Shown piece after piece: positions 36,569 to 46,074 of a stretch of DNA of 64,000 nucleotides (position 1 is its first letter; each line of letters opens with the position of its first letter). The notes below the pieces were generated by a model. The model saw nothing but the letters and a program-made list of their open reading frames with translations. It ran no database searches and was not told the origin of the DNA. The stretch is from Buddleja alternifolia (Eukaryota; Streptophyta; Magnoliopsida; Lamiales; Scrophulariaceae): NCBI GenBank assembly GCA_019426215.1, contig CM033391.1, forward strand, positions 22,092,949-22,156,948, read 5' to 3'. A program made the position numbers and the translations under genes.

Positions 36569-36835
36569 TTACGTTAATACCTGAGCTATGCTAGGAAAAA
36601 AAAAAGAGTTTTTATCTATATAGGTCTTTATTAAAGTGGGAGATTAAAAAAATAAATATATATGTATATATATATTTTTTTTCCAACATGATTATCTTAG
36701 TAGAGTGTGGGCGTTCCAATTTTAATTTTAGTAATAGGGTATTTGTGATAATGGTTTGTCAAATAGGTTATTTAATTACAATTATAATTTAGTTAAGGTT
36801 TAACCTTTATAAGCATATATGATCAATGTGACAAG
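36569..36835 (+). other. C interior 2 untranslated leader
   Basis: Noncoding AT-rich leader, 267 bp, also present in unit 3 (39790-40074). Contains a TATATA tract at 36655-36680. Confidence 0.6.
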
Positions 36836-37372
36836 ATGGCAGCAAACGGAAACGAACCGCCACAAAATAATGGTTTGAGTAACGGCTATCTAATACCTCC
36901 TGGTCCACTAGTAGTTCAAAGGGATGAGCAAGTCATTTGGTATATTCCACCACCTGAAGATCGTGGAACTGGAAATGTCCCTGATGATATTGTTCTTGAG
37001 ATTACTAATGATCGAGATAGAATATATTATGCTAGACAGAGAGATAATGCTGATAATTTAATGGTAATCGAGCATCAAACGAATCATTTATTTGAACAAC
37101 AAGCGGAAATAGACGGATTAAGAGGAGAATTAGGACAATTAAGAACTAGATATGCAACATTTCGCACCCATATGAGGGACAGAATGCGTAGGATCTACGA
37201 CTCTGCGACTCGTACGGCAAAAGAGGCCGAGGAAATATTAGATGAACCATCTGGTGTGTTAGGGGGACAATTGATGGTAAACATGGGCGAATTTAGTATA
37301 AGACAAGAAACGGAACCTAGTGAAGCGAGTGAAGGAAATTTCACTGGACAGTTGAATGAAAGGGCACCATAA
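36836..37372 (+). CDS. 178-aa coiled-coil leader protein of non-autonomous C element, copy 2
   Basis: Intact from ATG 36836 to TAA 37370. Start chosen because the same ATG and N-terminus (MAANGNEPPQNNGLSNGYL) are kept in unit 3. Residues 1-45 are Pro/Gly/Asn-rich; 60-150 are charged with spaced hydrophobics (EQQAEIDGLRGELGQLRTRY; RDRMRRIYDSATRTAKEAEE), likely coiled coil; the tail is acidic. No capsid, zinc knuckle or enzyme motif. It resembles the coiled-coil ORFs that precede gag in plant gypsy elements. Function unknown; it is the only near-complete coding unit left in C. It differs from copy 3 at roughly a dozen residues, by eye. Confidence 0.65.
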   Translation: MAANGNEPPQNNGLSNGYLIPPGPLVVQRDEQVIWYIPPPEDRGTGNVPDDIVLEITNDRDRIYYARQRDNADNLMVIEHQTNHLFEQQAEIDGLRGELGQLRTRYATFRTHMRDRMRRIYDSATRTAKEAEEILDEPSGVLGGQLMVNMGEFSIRQETEPSEASEGNFTGQLNERAP

Positions 37373-37404
37373 ATCTTTTAAGTGTTAATTGGTGTATCAT
37401 ATGT

Positions 37405-37740
37405 ATTATATATGTACATAGCTTTGGGATGATGCGTTAAATTCACAATGTGTTTCACGTATCGCATCTCAAGATGTACCACCATGACCCTTCACATTTC
37501 ATCTCAAATGAGTCCCTCGAACTCCTGGAGAATTTGTCCTATGAAGAGAAACCAGCCTGCATTCTCGACCGCAAGCTTCAAGAGTTACGAACTCGGAAAA
37601 TACCCCTTGTAAAATGTACTATGGAGAAACCAGAAAATCGAAGAGGCCACATGGGGGAACTTGAGGAAGACAAGCAAAAAACCTACCCTGAACTGTTCTA
37701 TGAAAGAGGTTTGAATTTGGGAACCAAATTCGTTTAAGGA
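37405..37740 (+). pseudogene. C interior 2: pol C-terminal (chromodomain-like) remnant
   Basis: Reads INSQCVSRIASQDVPP-type frames, then in one frame FHVSHLKMYHHDPSHF and, 37523-37737, LLENLSYEEKPACILDRKLQELRTRKIPLVK ending YPELFYERG. This matches the end of Tekay/Del pol (the FHVS..LKKY motif and the chromodomain segment), without RT or integrase in front. The usual LWRNH-EEATWE stretch is damaged (MEKPENRRGHMGELEED), so chromodomain function is doubtful. The frame is open for 95 codons but has no convincing start. Confidence 0.65.
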
Positions 37741-37748
37741 GGGGGGAG
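37736..37748 (+). other. Polypurine tract before LTR C3
   Basis: AAGGAGGGGGGAG directly before TGTGGCGCCC. Confidence 0.85.
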
Positions 37749-39773
37749 TGTGGCGCCCGAGAAAAGATTTGATAGATTTTTCGAGTATTCATATATGCAA
37801 ATACTCTATAGGTTGACCATGTTCAAATAAGAAAATCTTAGTGAAAGGAGAATAAGTAGCAAAATTTTGACTGATAAATACTCGTGATCTTGGCCTATTT
37901 CTCTCTCATGAATTAGTTGCAGGGAAAAGGATAATTCATATGGTTATTGCTTTCTTTAAAATGCCAAGAATTATCCTCAATAACAAGATTGACTCATCCA
38001 AGTAGCTATGATACATGGCCAGCAAAGAAGTCTTCTAATACCACTCTTCACTATGGCTGGTCAATATTTTTCCTAAGGAGCTTGCACGTATTGCCTTAGG
38101 ATGAAAATCCCATCATTCAATAATTCGGCTGATGAAGTAAAAGCACACCTTGGAAAATATACACACATATACGTCACTATTCCACCTTGTAACCTAGTTT
38201 TTTCAAAATCTTTTTTGGAAGGTAAAAGCAACAAATTTAAATTGTTTTCCTTACCTTATGTTTTAGTAAATGTTTTGAATATTTTGGGTGGTCGTTAGAT
38301 GTAAGGAATTTTGGAATTTATAGTTCGAAAGCTGACAACCCAACCCTACTACCTAAAACTCCAAATTAGCCATGTCATCACCTTTTCCTCTTTAAACCTG
38401 CGTATTATTAGAAGGCTCGGATGTACTCGCGATTTGCGGAAGGAGAAAGGGCAATTGGAAAATTTAATTTTTCTTAGGCTTATATTATTTTATTGTTTTT
38501 TAAGTTATATTAGATTAATTGGGTGAAATAATAGGTTATGTTCTTATTTTTTTTTTAACAAGTGATCTTTTAGAGAGCCAATCAAGCTTTAGATCAAGTT
38601 TTGCCAGGCAAAGAGTACAGTGAGTGTCATTAAAAATTATATTAGTATTTTCAAAACTGGAGGTATGTAAAATTCTTAACGTTTTGTCTAAACTCTTTTA
38701 AAGTTTTAAAGTTTGTTATGATGGTCTTTCGACGAATTCAAACGAAAACTTTTAGTTCATTACTTTAAAAAATTTCTTTGTGAAATCTTATAGTTTTATA
38801 AAAATTATTATTATTTATTTCAAGGAAAGAAAATATTCTTATAAAAGTTGTATCTACATATTTAAAATAATTATTTATCATTTGCATGGTTCAATCGAAC
38901 ACTTTGACTCAGAATTCTTAAAGTATTTCTCGGGCCCTGACCTAGACGGTGCGTGAGTTGGCCTGGGTAATGTCGGATTACCGAGTATAGGCCACTACGT
39001 CTGGGATCATTATTGGTATCCTTTCACGGGCAAGCTGGAGTTTGTCTGTACCCGTGACTGGTGCCGCCATATACCAATGCCCACAGATTATTATTTCGCG
39101 GGATAGCTCCCTACAACTGAAGGATAAGGTAGTATATATTCAATGAAGATATAAGTTGGTGGTCATCTGAAATTCGGCATCTGCCGTTTTGCATCATCAT
39201 TATCTAAATAAATTCTTACGAATTTAGTTCCTTATATTTTGTTATATATCATCATAAAAATAATATTATACTAGTTAGATTGTTTGATCAAGACTGACAC
39301 TTTCATGAATTTGATTTTTTATAATTGTTATTGTCATAATAATGTTTTTTTTCAAAATGGATCTGGCAAAATTTAATTCTTTAAAATTTCTTATGCGTAC
39401 ACCTATTCACCTCACTACGTTTTTCTTATGTATTTAAGCAATTTTTTTTTCTCCTGAAGAAAATCGTGCAAATCAAAAGGATGAGGGTAGTTTTTAGAAG
39501 GGCAATAATAGTTCGAGTGCGAAAAAGGAGACCGAGTTATTTAAATAAAGTTTTAATCACGATGCGTAGCTAGAAAGTATCGTGATAGTTTTGTGTAACT
39601 CCTAAGTTTGGGACTCCCGTTTTGATGAAATCTGTAATATTTTGGATATTATATTACAATTAGTTTTGGGTTTGTCAAAAGAAAGTCTTATGTTTGTTCA
39701 CGAGGAATAGGTTTTTTTTTTGTCGCACTTCGGATAGGGGGTCATGGATAATCCGAAAATCCGGGGCGTTACA
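37749..39773 (+). mobile_element. C-type LTR, copy C3
   Basis: 2,025 bp, TGTGGCGCCCGAG ... CCGGGGCGTTACA. About 40 bp is missing near its start (CGAGT joins ATTCATATATGC) and about 20 bp near 38055. Otherwise collinear with C2 and C4, sharing their variants (AAATTTTGACTGATAA; CTCTATAGG). Confidence 0.9.
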
Positions 39774-39777
39774 AGTG

Positions 39778-39789
39778 TGGTATCAGAGT
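39778..39789 (+). other. Primer binding site after LTR C3, one mismatch
   Basis: TGGTATCAGAGT: final C changed to T relative to the other copies. Confidence 0.8.
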
Positions 39790-40074
39790 TTAGTATAATA
39801 CCTGAGCTATGCTAGGATAGGATCCTTGGACAAATAGTCATGGTTAAGAAAAAAAAAAGAGTTTTTATCTATATAGGTTTTTATTAAAGTGGGAGATTAA
39901 AAATATATATATATATATATTTTCCAACATGATTATCTTAGTAGAGTGTAGGCATTCCAATTTTAATTTTAGTAATAGGGTATTTGTGATAATGGCTTGA
40001 CAAATAGGTTATTTAATTAGAATTATAATTTAGTTAAGGTTTAACCTTTATAATCTTATGATCAATGTGACAAG

Positions 40075-40611
40075 ATGGCAGCAAACGGAAATGAACCGCC
40101 ACAAAATAATGGTTTGAGTAACGGCTATCTAGTACCTCCTGGTCCACTAGTAGTTCAAAGGGATGAGCAAGTCATTTGGTATATTCCACGACCTGAAGAT
40201 CGTGGAACTGGAAATGTCCCTGATGATATTGTTCATGAGATTACTAATGATCGAGATAGAATATATGTTGCTAGACAGAGAGATAATGCTGATAATTTAA
40301 TGGTAATCGAGCCTCCAAGGAATCATTTATTTGAACAACAAGCGGAAATAGACGGATTAAGAGGAGAATTAGGACAATTAAGAACTAGATATCCAACATT
40401 TCGCACCCATATGAGGGACATAATGCATAGGTTCCACGACTCTGCGACTCGTGAGGCAGAAGAGGTCGAGGAAATATTAGATGAACCATCTGGTGTGTTA
40501 GGGGGACAATTAGTGTTAAACATGGGCGAATCTAGTATAAGACAAGAAACGGAACCTAGTGAAGAGAGTGAAGGAAATTTCAGTGGACAGTTGAATGAAA
40601 GGGCACCATAA
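40075..40611 (+). CDS. 178-aa coiled-coil leader protein of non-autonomous C element, copy 3
   Basis: Intact ATG 40075 to TAA 40609, same length as copy 2. Substitutions relative to copy 2 are spread through the protein (for example LIPPGP to LVPPGP, YARQRD to VARQRD, HMRDRM to HMRDIM, TRTAKEAEE to TREAEEVEE) without indels. Equal length after visible divergence hints at, but does not prove, past constraint. Same domain layout and unknown role as copy 2. Confidence 0.65.
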   Translation: MAANGNEPPQNNGLSNGYLVPPGPLVVQRDEQVIWYIPRPEDRGTGNVPDDIVHEITNDRDRIYVARQRDNADNLMVIEPPRNHLFEQQAEIDGLRGELGQLRTRYPTFRTHMRDIMHRFHDSATREAEEVEEILDEPSGVLGGQLVLNMGESSIRQETEPSEESEGNFSGQLNERAP

Positions 40612-40664
40612 ATCTTTTAAGTGTTAATTGGTGTATCATATGTATTATATGTACATATGATACA

Positions 40665-40961
40665 TTAAATTCACAATGTGTTTCACGTATCGCCTTTCAA
40701 GAAGTACCACCATGACCCTTCACATATCATCTCAAATGAGTCCCTCGAACTCTAGGAGAATTTGTCCTATGAAGGGAAACCAGTCTGCATTCTCGACCGC
40801 AAGCTTCAAGAGTTAAGAACTCGGAAAATACCCCTTGTAAAAAGTACTATGGAGAAACCAAAAAATCGAAGAGGCCACATGGGAACTTGAGGAAGACAAG
40901 CGAAAAACCTACCCTGAACTGTTCTATGAAAAAGGTATGAATTTGGGGACCAAATTCGTTT
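40665..40961 (+). pseudogene. C interior 3: pol C-terminal (chromodomain-like) remnant
   Basis: Homologous to 37430-37735 but with a TAG at about 40754 (SLEL*ENLSYEGKPVCILD) and a frame shift after KSTMEKPKNRRGHMGT. The counterpart in unit 1 shares the same KNRRGHMGT shift. Confidence 0.7.
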
Positions 40962-40975
40962 AAGGAGGGGGGGAG
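40962..40975 (+). other. Polypurine tract before LTR C4
   Basis: AAGGAGGGGGGGAG directly before TGTGGCGCCC. Confidence 0.85.
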
Positions 40976-41915
40976 TGTGGCGCCCGAGAAAAGATTTGAT
41001 AGATTTTACGAGTCTTAGTACCTTACCAATTATAATTATAATACTACGAGTATTCATAGATGCAAATACTCTATATTGACTAAGTTCAAATAAGAAAATC
41101 ATAGTGAAAGGAGAGTAAGTAGGAAAATTTTGACTGATAAATACTCGTGATCTTGGCCTATCTTTCTCTCGTGAATTAGTTGCTGGAAAAAGGATAATTC
41201 ATATGGTTATTACTTTCTTTAAAATGCCAAGAATTATCCTCAATAACAAGATTGACTCATCCAAGTAGTTATGATGCATGGCCAGCAAAGAAGTCTTCTA
41301 ATACCACTCTTCACTTCATATTAATGACTGGTCATTACTTTTCCTTAGGAGCTTACACGTATTGCCTTAGGATAAAAAATCCCATCATTCCTTTCACCCT
41401 ATAAACAGTAATTCGGCTGATGAAGTAAAGGACACCTTGGAAAATATACACACACATATACGTCACTATTCCACCTTGTAGCCTTGTCTTTTTCAAAAAA
41501 ATTTTGGGAAGGTAAAAGCAACAAATTTAAATTATTTTCCATACCTTATGGTTTAGTAAAGGTTTTGAATATTTTGGGTGGTCGTTAGACGTAAGGAATT
41601 TTGAAGTTATAGCTTGATAGCTGACAACCCAACCCTACCACCTAAAACTCCAAATTAGCCTTGTCATCACTTTTTCCTCTTTAAACCCGCGTATTATTAG
41701 AAGGCTCAGATGTACTCGCGATTTACGGAAGGAGAAAGGGCAATTGGAAGATTTAATTTTTCTTAGCCTTATATTATTTTATTATTTCTTAAGTTATATT
41801 AGATTAATTTGGTGAAATAATAGGTTATGTTTTTTTTTTTAACAGGTGATCTTTTAGAGAGCCAATCAAGCTTAGATCAAGTTTTGTCAGGCAAAGAGTA
41901 CAGTGAGTGTCATTA

Positions 41916-41950
<35 letters not shown>

Positions 41951-42695
41951 AATGTTATGTAAAATTCTTAACGTTTTGTCTAAACTCTTTTAAAGTTTTA
42001 AAGTTTGTTATGATCTTTCGACGAATTCAAACAAAAACTTTTAGTTCAATACTTTAAAAATTTTCTTTGTGAAATCTTATTGTTTTATAAAAATTATTAT
42101 TATTTATTTCAAGGAAAGAAAATATTTCTCGGAAAATAATTATTTATCATTTGCATGGTTCAATCGATGACTCAAACTCGGAATTCTTAAAGTATTTCTC
42201 GGGCCCTGACCTAGACGGTGCGTGAGTTCGCCTGGGTAATATCGGATTACCGAGTATAGACCACTACGTCTGGGATCATTATTGGTATCCTTTCACGGGC
42301 AAGCTGGAGTTTGTCTGTACCCGTGACTGGTGCCGCCATGTACCTAGGCATGGCACAATTTATTATTTCGCAGGGTAGCTCCCTGCAACTGAAGGATAAG
42401 GTAGTATATATTCAATGAAGATATAAGGAGGTGGTCATCTGAAATTCGGCAACTGCCGTTTTGCATCATCATTATCTAAATAAATTCTTACGAATTTAAT
42501 TCCTTATATTTTGTTATATATCATCATAAAAATAATATTATATTATTCAGATTGTTTGATCAAGACTTACACTTTCATGAATTTGTTATGGGTTTGTCAA
42601 AGAAAGTCTTATGTTTGTTCAAGAGGAATAGTTTTTTTTTTCCGTCGCACTTCGGATGGGCCGTCATGGGTAATCCGTACATCTGGGGCGTGACA
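40976..42695 (+). mobile_element. C-type LTR, copy C4 (outer right LTR, internally deleted)
   Basis: 1,720 bp. Begins TGTGGCGCCCGAG, ends CTGGGGCGTGACA (GTGACA rather than GTTACA as in C1-C3). About 370 bp is missing near 42586, where ATGAATTTGTTATGG jumps to the region before GGTTTGTCAAAGAAAG. Contains a (TA)n tract at 41923-41945. No primer site follows; the next bases are the target duplication GAATG and B pol, so this is the terminal LTR of the array. Confidence 0.9.
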
Positions 42696-42700
42696 GAATG

Positions 42701-42984
42701 TGGCTTATCGGTTGAACTTACCGAGCGATTTTTCTCATAACCACAATGTTTTCCATGTTTCAATGTTTCATGTTTTGGAACGACAATCAATCGGTATTCA
42801 TGAGGATTTATCTTTTGAAGAACAAACTATTAAAATTTTGGATCGAAAGAAAAAGCTACTCAAGAATGAAACAATTCCCTTAGTCAAGGTATTGTGGAGG
42901 AGTTCACATATTGAAGAGGAGACTTGGGAAAGGGAAGATGAAATGAGAGAGTGCTATCCACAACTTTTTCCATCACAAGGTTAG
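42701..42984 (+). pseudogene. B pol C-terminus with chromodomain, resumed after the C array
   Basis: Continues the integrase broken at 31379: YRLNLPSDFSHNHNVFHVS, then a short deletion, HVLERQSIGIHEDLSFEEQ, IKILDRKKKLLKNETIPLVKVLWR and EETWEREDEMRECYPQLF before TAG at 42982. The chromodomain of Tekay/Del pol directs integration toward modified chromatin. This copy keeps LVKVLWR, which is damaged in the 26280-26486 copy. Confidence 0.8.
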
Positions 42985-43011
42985 AAATTTCAATGTCGAT
43001 TTATTTTTTTT

Positions 43012-43021
43012 GGGGGTAGAG
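43012..43021 (+). other. Polypurine tract of B
   Basis: GGGGGTAGAG just before the LTR start TGTGACACCCG at 43023. Confidence 0.7.
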
Positions 43022-43022
43022 T

Positions 43023-44032
43023 TGTGACACCCGTATGTTTGTTAATTTATTTTAATTTTATTCCATCTATATATATATATATATTGTCATTATTTCACTA
43101 ACAAACATATACTTATTATATTCTCGAATTCATACTAGAAGTGTAGTGTATTTGTAGTACTATTATATTAAAATATTCTTTAGTGTTAAGTGTAGCTCCA
43201 TGCTTAATTGGAATGCTTTCAAATGTTCTACTAATAATATATATAAAAAAAAAAGAGAAAAAAGAAAGGAAGGGAACTTATTATATTTATATAGAGGTGT
43301 GTATGTATACTTATATATATGAATATAAATACACTTCTTCACTTTCATCTTCAACCAAAAAGACTTTTCTTTCTTTTCCTCTCTCTAACAACCACATGCA
43401 AACTCTTCATCTTCAACCTTTGACTCCAAATTATTCAAAAATTTATTGATAAATCACTCCTCAAAAGTCTTCTTTTCAAATCCCAAAATCTATTTCATTT
43501 TCGTATCAAGTTTTACCTTAAAACAATCACCATTGCAGTCTGTATTACAAGCCAATACGACCAACCTGTACTCTCCCAATTTGAGTGAAATAAATTTTAT
43601 TTGAAAGCCAACATCCTAAGGTAGCCACTTGAATCAAGGTAATCCGAGTTTTCTACAATTTACTATGATTTTTTGAATCAGACTTGTTTTGAGAAAAATT
43701 TGTCGTGATTTTGCTTGGGTTTTTCTTAAATTGATGTAGTAACCTCTCAATTTTTTTAACCCCTATGATTTTAAATGACCTTTCCACATTATGTGAAGTT
43801 TTCAGATTTTTAGCTATTTTCCAAATTCATATGATTTTCTTATGATTTCAAGATGTGTATGAAATAAGACTTAACATAAGAGTATAATCTCATATTGATA
43901 GATTGAAATTATATTCTACTCAAGCATGTGGTAGATTTCACTTCTATGGGGCTGATTTCATATGGGTATACTTGGATAATTTTATAAAATTAATAATTTG
44001 GAATAAATATTGATAAACTATTTGTTACATAA
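43023..44032 (+). mobile_element. B 3' LTR, first segment
   Basis: Begins TGTGACACCCGTATG after the polypurine tract and aligns with 26510-27480. TATA-like GAATATAAATAC at 43321-43332. Split at 44032 by the Tat element; continues at 56593. Confidence 0.9.
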
Positions 44033-44741
44033 TGATGCGGTTCGTTTTTACACCAAGAAAATCGTACTAATTGAAATGCGATTTTAGTTGTATGAGATAG
44101 AGAAATCTAATTTTTAGAAAACGAATAATTTTCGTGAAATAAATATAAAATTTTTATTATAAAACAATAGAAGGAACATTCAAATCTTCTTTCATTGCCT
44201 TTTTTACTTTCTCTTGAGAGAAAATGAAGAACACAAGGATATTACACTTTTTTCTCTTAATTCTCAATCTAACCTTACAATGGATAAATTTTCTAATATA
44301 TATAGGCCACCATGGTCGAATTTCCCCCCCTTTTTGGTTGGAGTTGGGCGATTTTTCCCTTATTTGGGGGAATATTGAATTATTCTCCCTCTTTTGAGGG
44401 ATATAGGTTGGGATTGGATACGATTTAATCCTCATCCAATCTTATCTCTTCTATAGCTATCATTCTTAGCCCGTGCCCTCCGTGAGACCTCCAAGCTACT
44501 CTTCTTCATCCATGCTCTCCATTGGTCCTTCGAGCTATCCCTCTCGATCCATGCTCCTCATCATTTCGTTTAGCCATTCTTTTGACCTCTAGGCTTCCCT
44601 CAAGCCTTTCCCCCAAGGCCCCCTGAGCATACGTATCTACTTGGGCCTCCTTTTTGCCTTTAGCCTGCTATATCATTCTTTTGGTGAGCCCATCTTTTGG
44701 TAAAGCCCAATATCACGTCATAATTATTTACGGGTGTATCA
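44033..44741 (-). mobile_element. Tat element 3' LTR
   Basis: On the minus strand it runs TGATACACCCG ... CCGCATCA. A TATA motif CTATATATATTAG (minus) lies near 44293-44305. Nearly identical to the right LTR. Confidence 0.92.
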
Positions 44742-44745
44742 TAAG

Positions 44746-44758
44746 TCCCCCTACTCTT
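44746..44758 (-). other. Tat element polypurine tract
   Basis: Minus strand AAGAGTAGGGGGA a few bases upstream of the 3' LTR start at 44741. Confidence 0.65.
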
Positions 44759-46074
44759 GAGGTCTTACAATGAGTCTGAGTCAAGGCCTTGAGAGTAATT
44801 TTTTTTTTTTTTTTTTTTTTTTTTTGCCACTCGGCTCAATGAGCCGGTCACCAGGAGGGCCAAGCCGGCGGCTAAGTTTGGAGTCAGCAGTAGTGGGGGT
44901 GAAAATTAACACCCCCCTCATTTTCCTTTTTCCCTTCCCCTTTTCTTTTTTTTTTTTGGTTGATTTGAGGACTCCTACCTTCTTTAGGAATCTAGATGGA
45001 CTTGTTTAGACTCCTCCTACTCCTAACTCTTTTCAAGGTAGGAGATCCCCATCATCTTCTTCTTCTCCTCATTTTTTATATACAACTCTCGAAAATTGCC
45101 ATAGAACCTCCACCTCTCATATATTTTTTTTTCTTTGGCATCGCGATCGTAGCATCGTTGGGACATTCTTTTTCCTTTCTTTCCCTTTGCGCAGAGACCA
45201 AGGTAACAACTTGCAAATCTTTTTTTTCTTTTCAATACCTGTGTACACATACATATGTATATGTATACATATATGCATGCATGCACATATATATACATAT
45301 ATCCGCATAAATTTCTGCAAGCCGCTATATACACATAGATATAGATACGCATGTTTATACACACTATATATACGAATTTCCATGACTTTGCACAATTGAC
45401 AACATATTATATTAATGTATGGTAAATTCAACTACTTCATCATTCAAAATTAAATTACTCATATAGATTTTTAATAACTTTTCTTACTACATATATCCGT
45501 AATTTTAATACTCTAATTCACTAGAATATACTAATTTAATTTTTGATGTACTTGCATGGGTGTACATACACATATATATATAGATGCATGCGTATATACA
45601 TACACAAGTTAGCATGAACTTTTATGACTTGCTTAATTAGCAATGTGTTAACAACTAGTCGACCTTTGATATGCTGGCATGGATATATGCCTATATAATT
45701 ATACACGCATGCAACATGTTAGCATAAACTTTATGATTTGCTTCATTAGCAGTGTGTTAACAATTAGTTGACCTTTGATATGCTTGCATGGATATATGCA
45801 TATATAATTATACACGCATGCAACAGGTTAGCATAAACTTTATGATTTGCTTCATTAGCAGTGTGTTAACAATTAGTTGACCTTTGATATGCTTGCATGG
45901 ATATATGCATATATAATTACACACGCATGCATACATAAAAAGAATATATATGTACTTTATGATTTGCATATTCGCCATTAAACAGATACTTTCGACCTTT
46001 GATTTTTCCTTCTCTTCTTTTTCCTTCTTGTTTTACCTGTGTAGCGTATTTGTACCGTTTTGAGTGTGAGAACG
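44759..46074 (+). other. Tat element 3' region, noncoding
   Basis: Between the polypurine tract and the antisense gene. Contains a T run at 44800-44825, pyrimidine-rich stretches to 45240, CATATATATG-type alternating tracts (45245-45360) and a 110-bp triplicate. On the plus strand it would be the promoter side of the antisense gene, but no single TATA box stands out from the many TATATA words. Confidence 0.6.
45609..45930 (+). repeat. 110-bp tandem triplicate in the Tat 3' region
   Basis: Units begin TTAGCATGAAC/TTAGCATAAAC at 45609, 45719 and 45828 (periods 110 and 109). Units 2 and 3 are almost identical; unit 1 is more diverged. Each ends ACACGCATGCAACA. Tandem arrays in 3' regions of Tat/Ogre elements are a known source of plant satellites. 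Confidence 0.85.

Noticed and set aside
45023..45431. ORFs rich in Tyr/Ile/Cys over 45.0-45.4 kb
   Set aside because: They come from alternating CATATA and pyrimidine tracts; low complexity on both strands.
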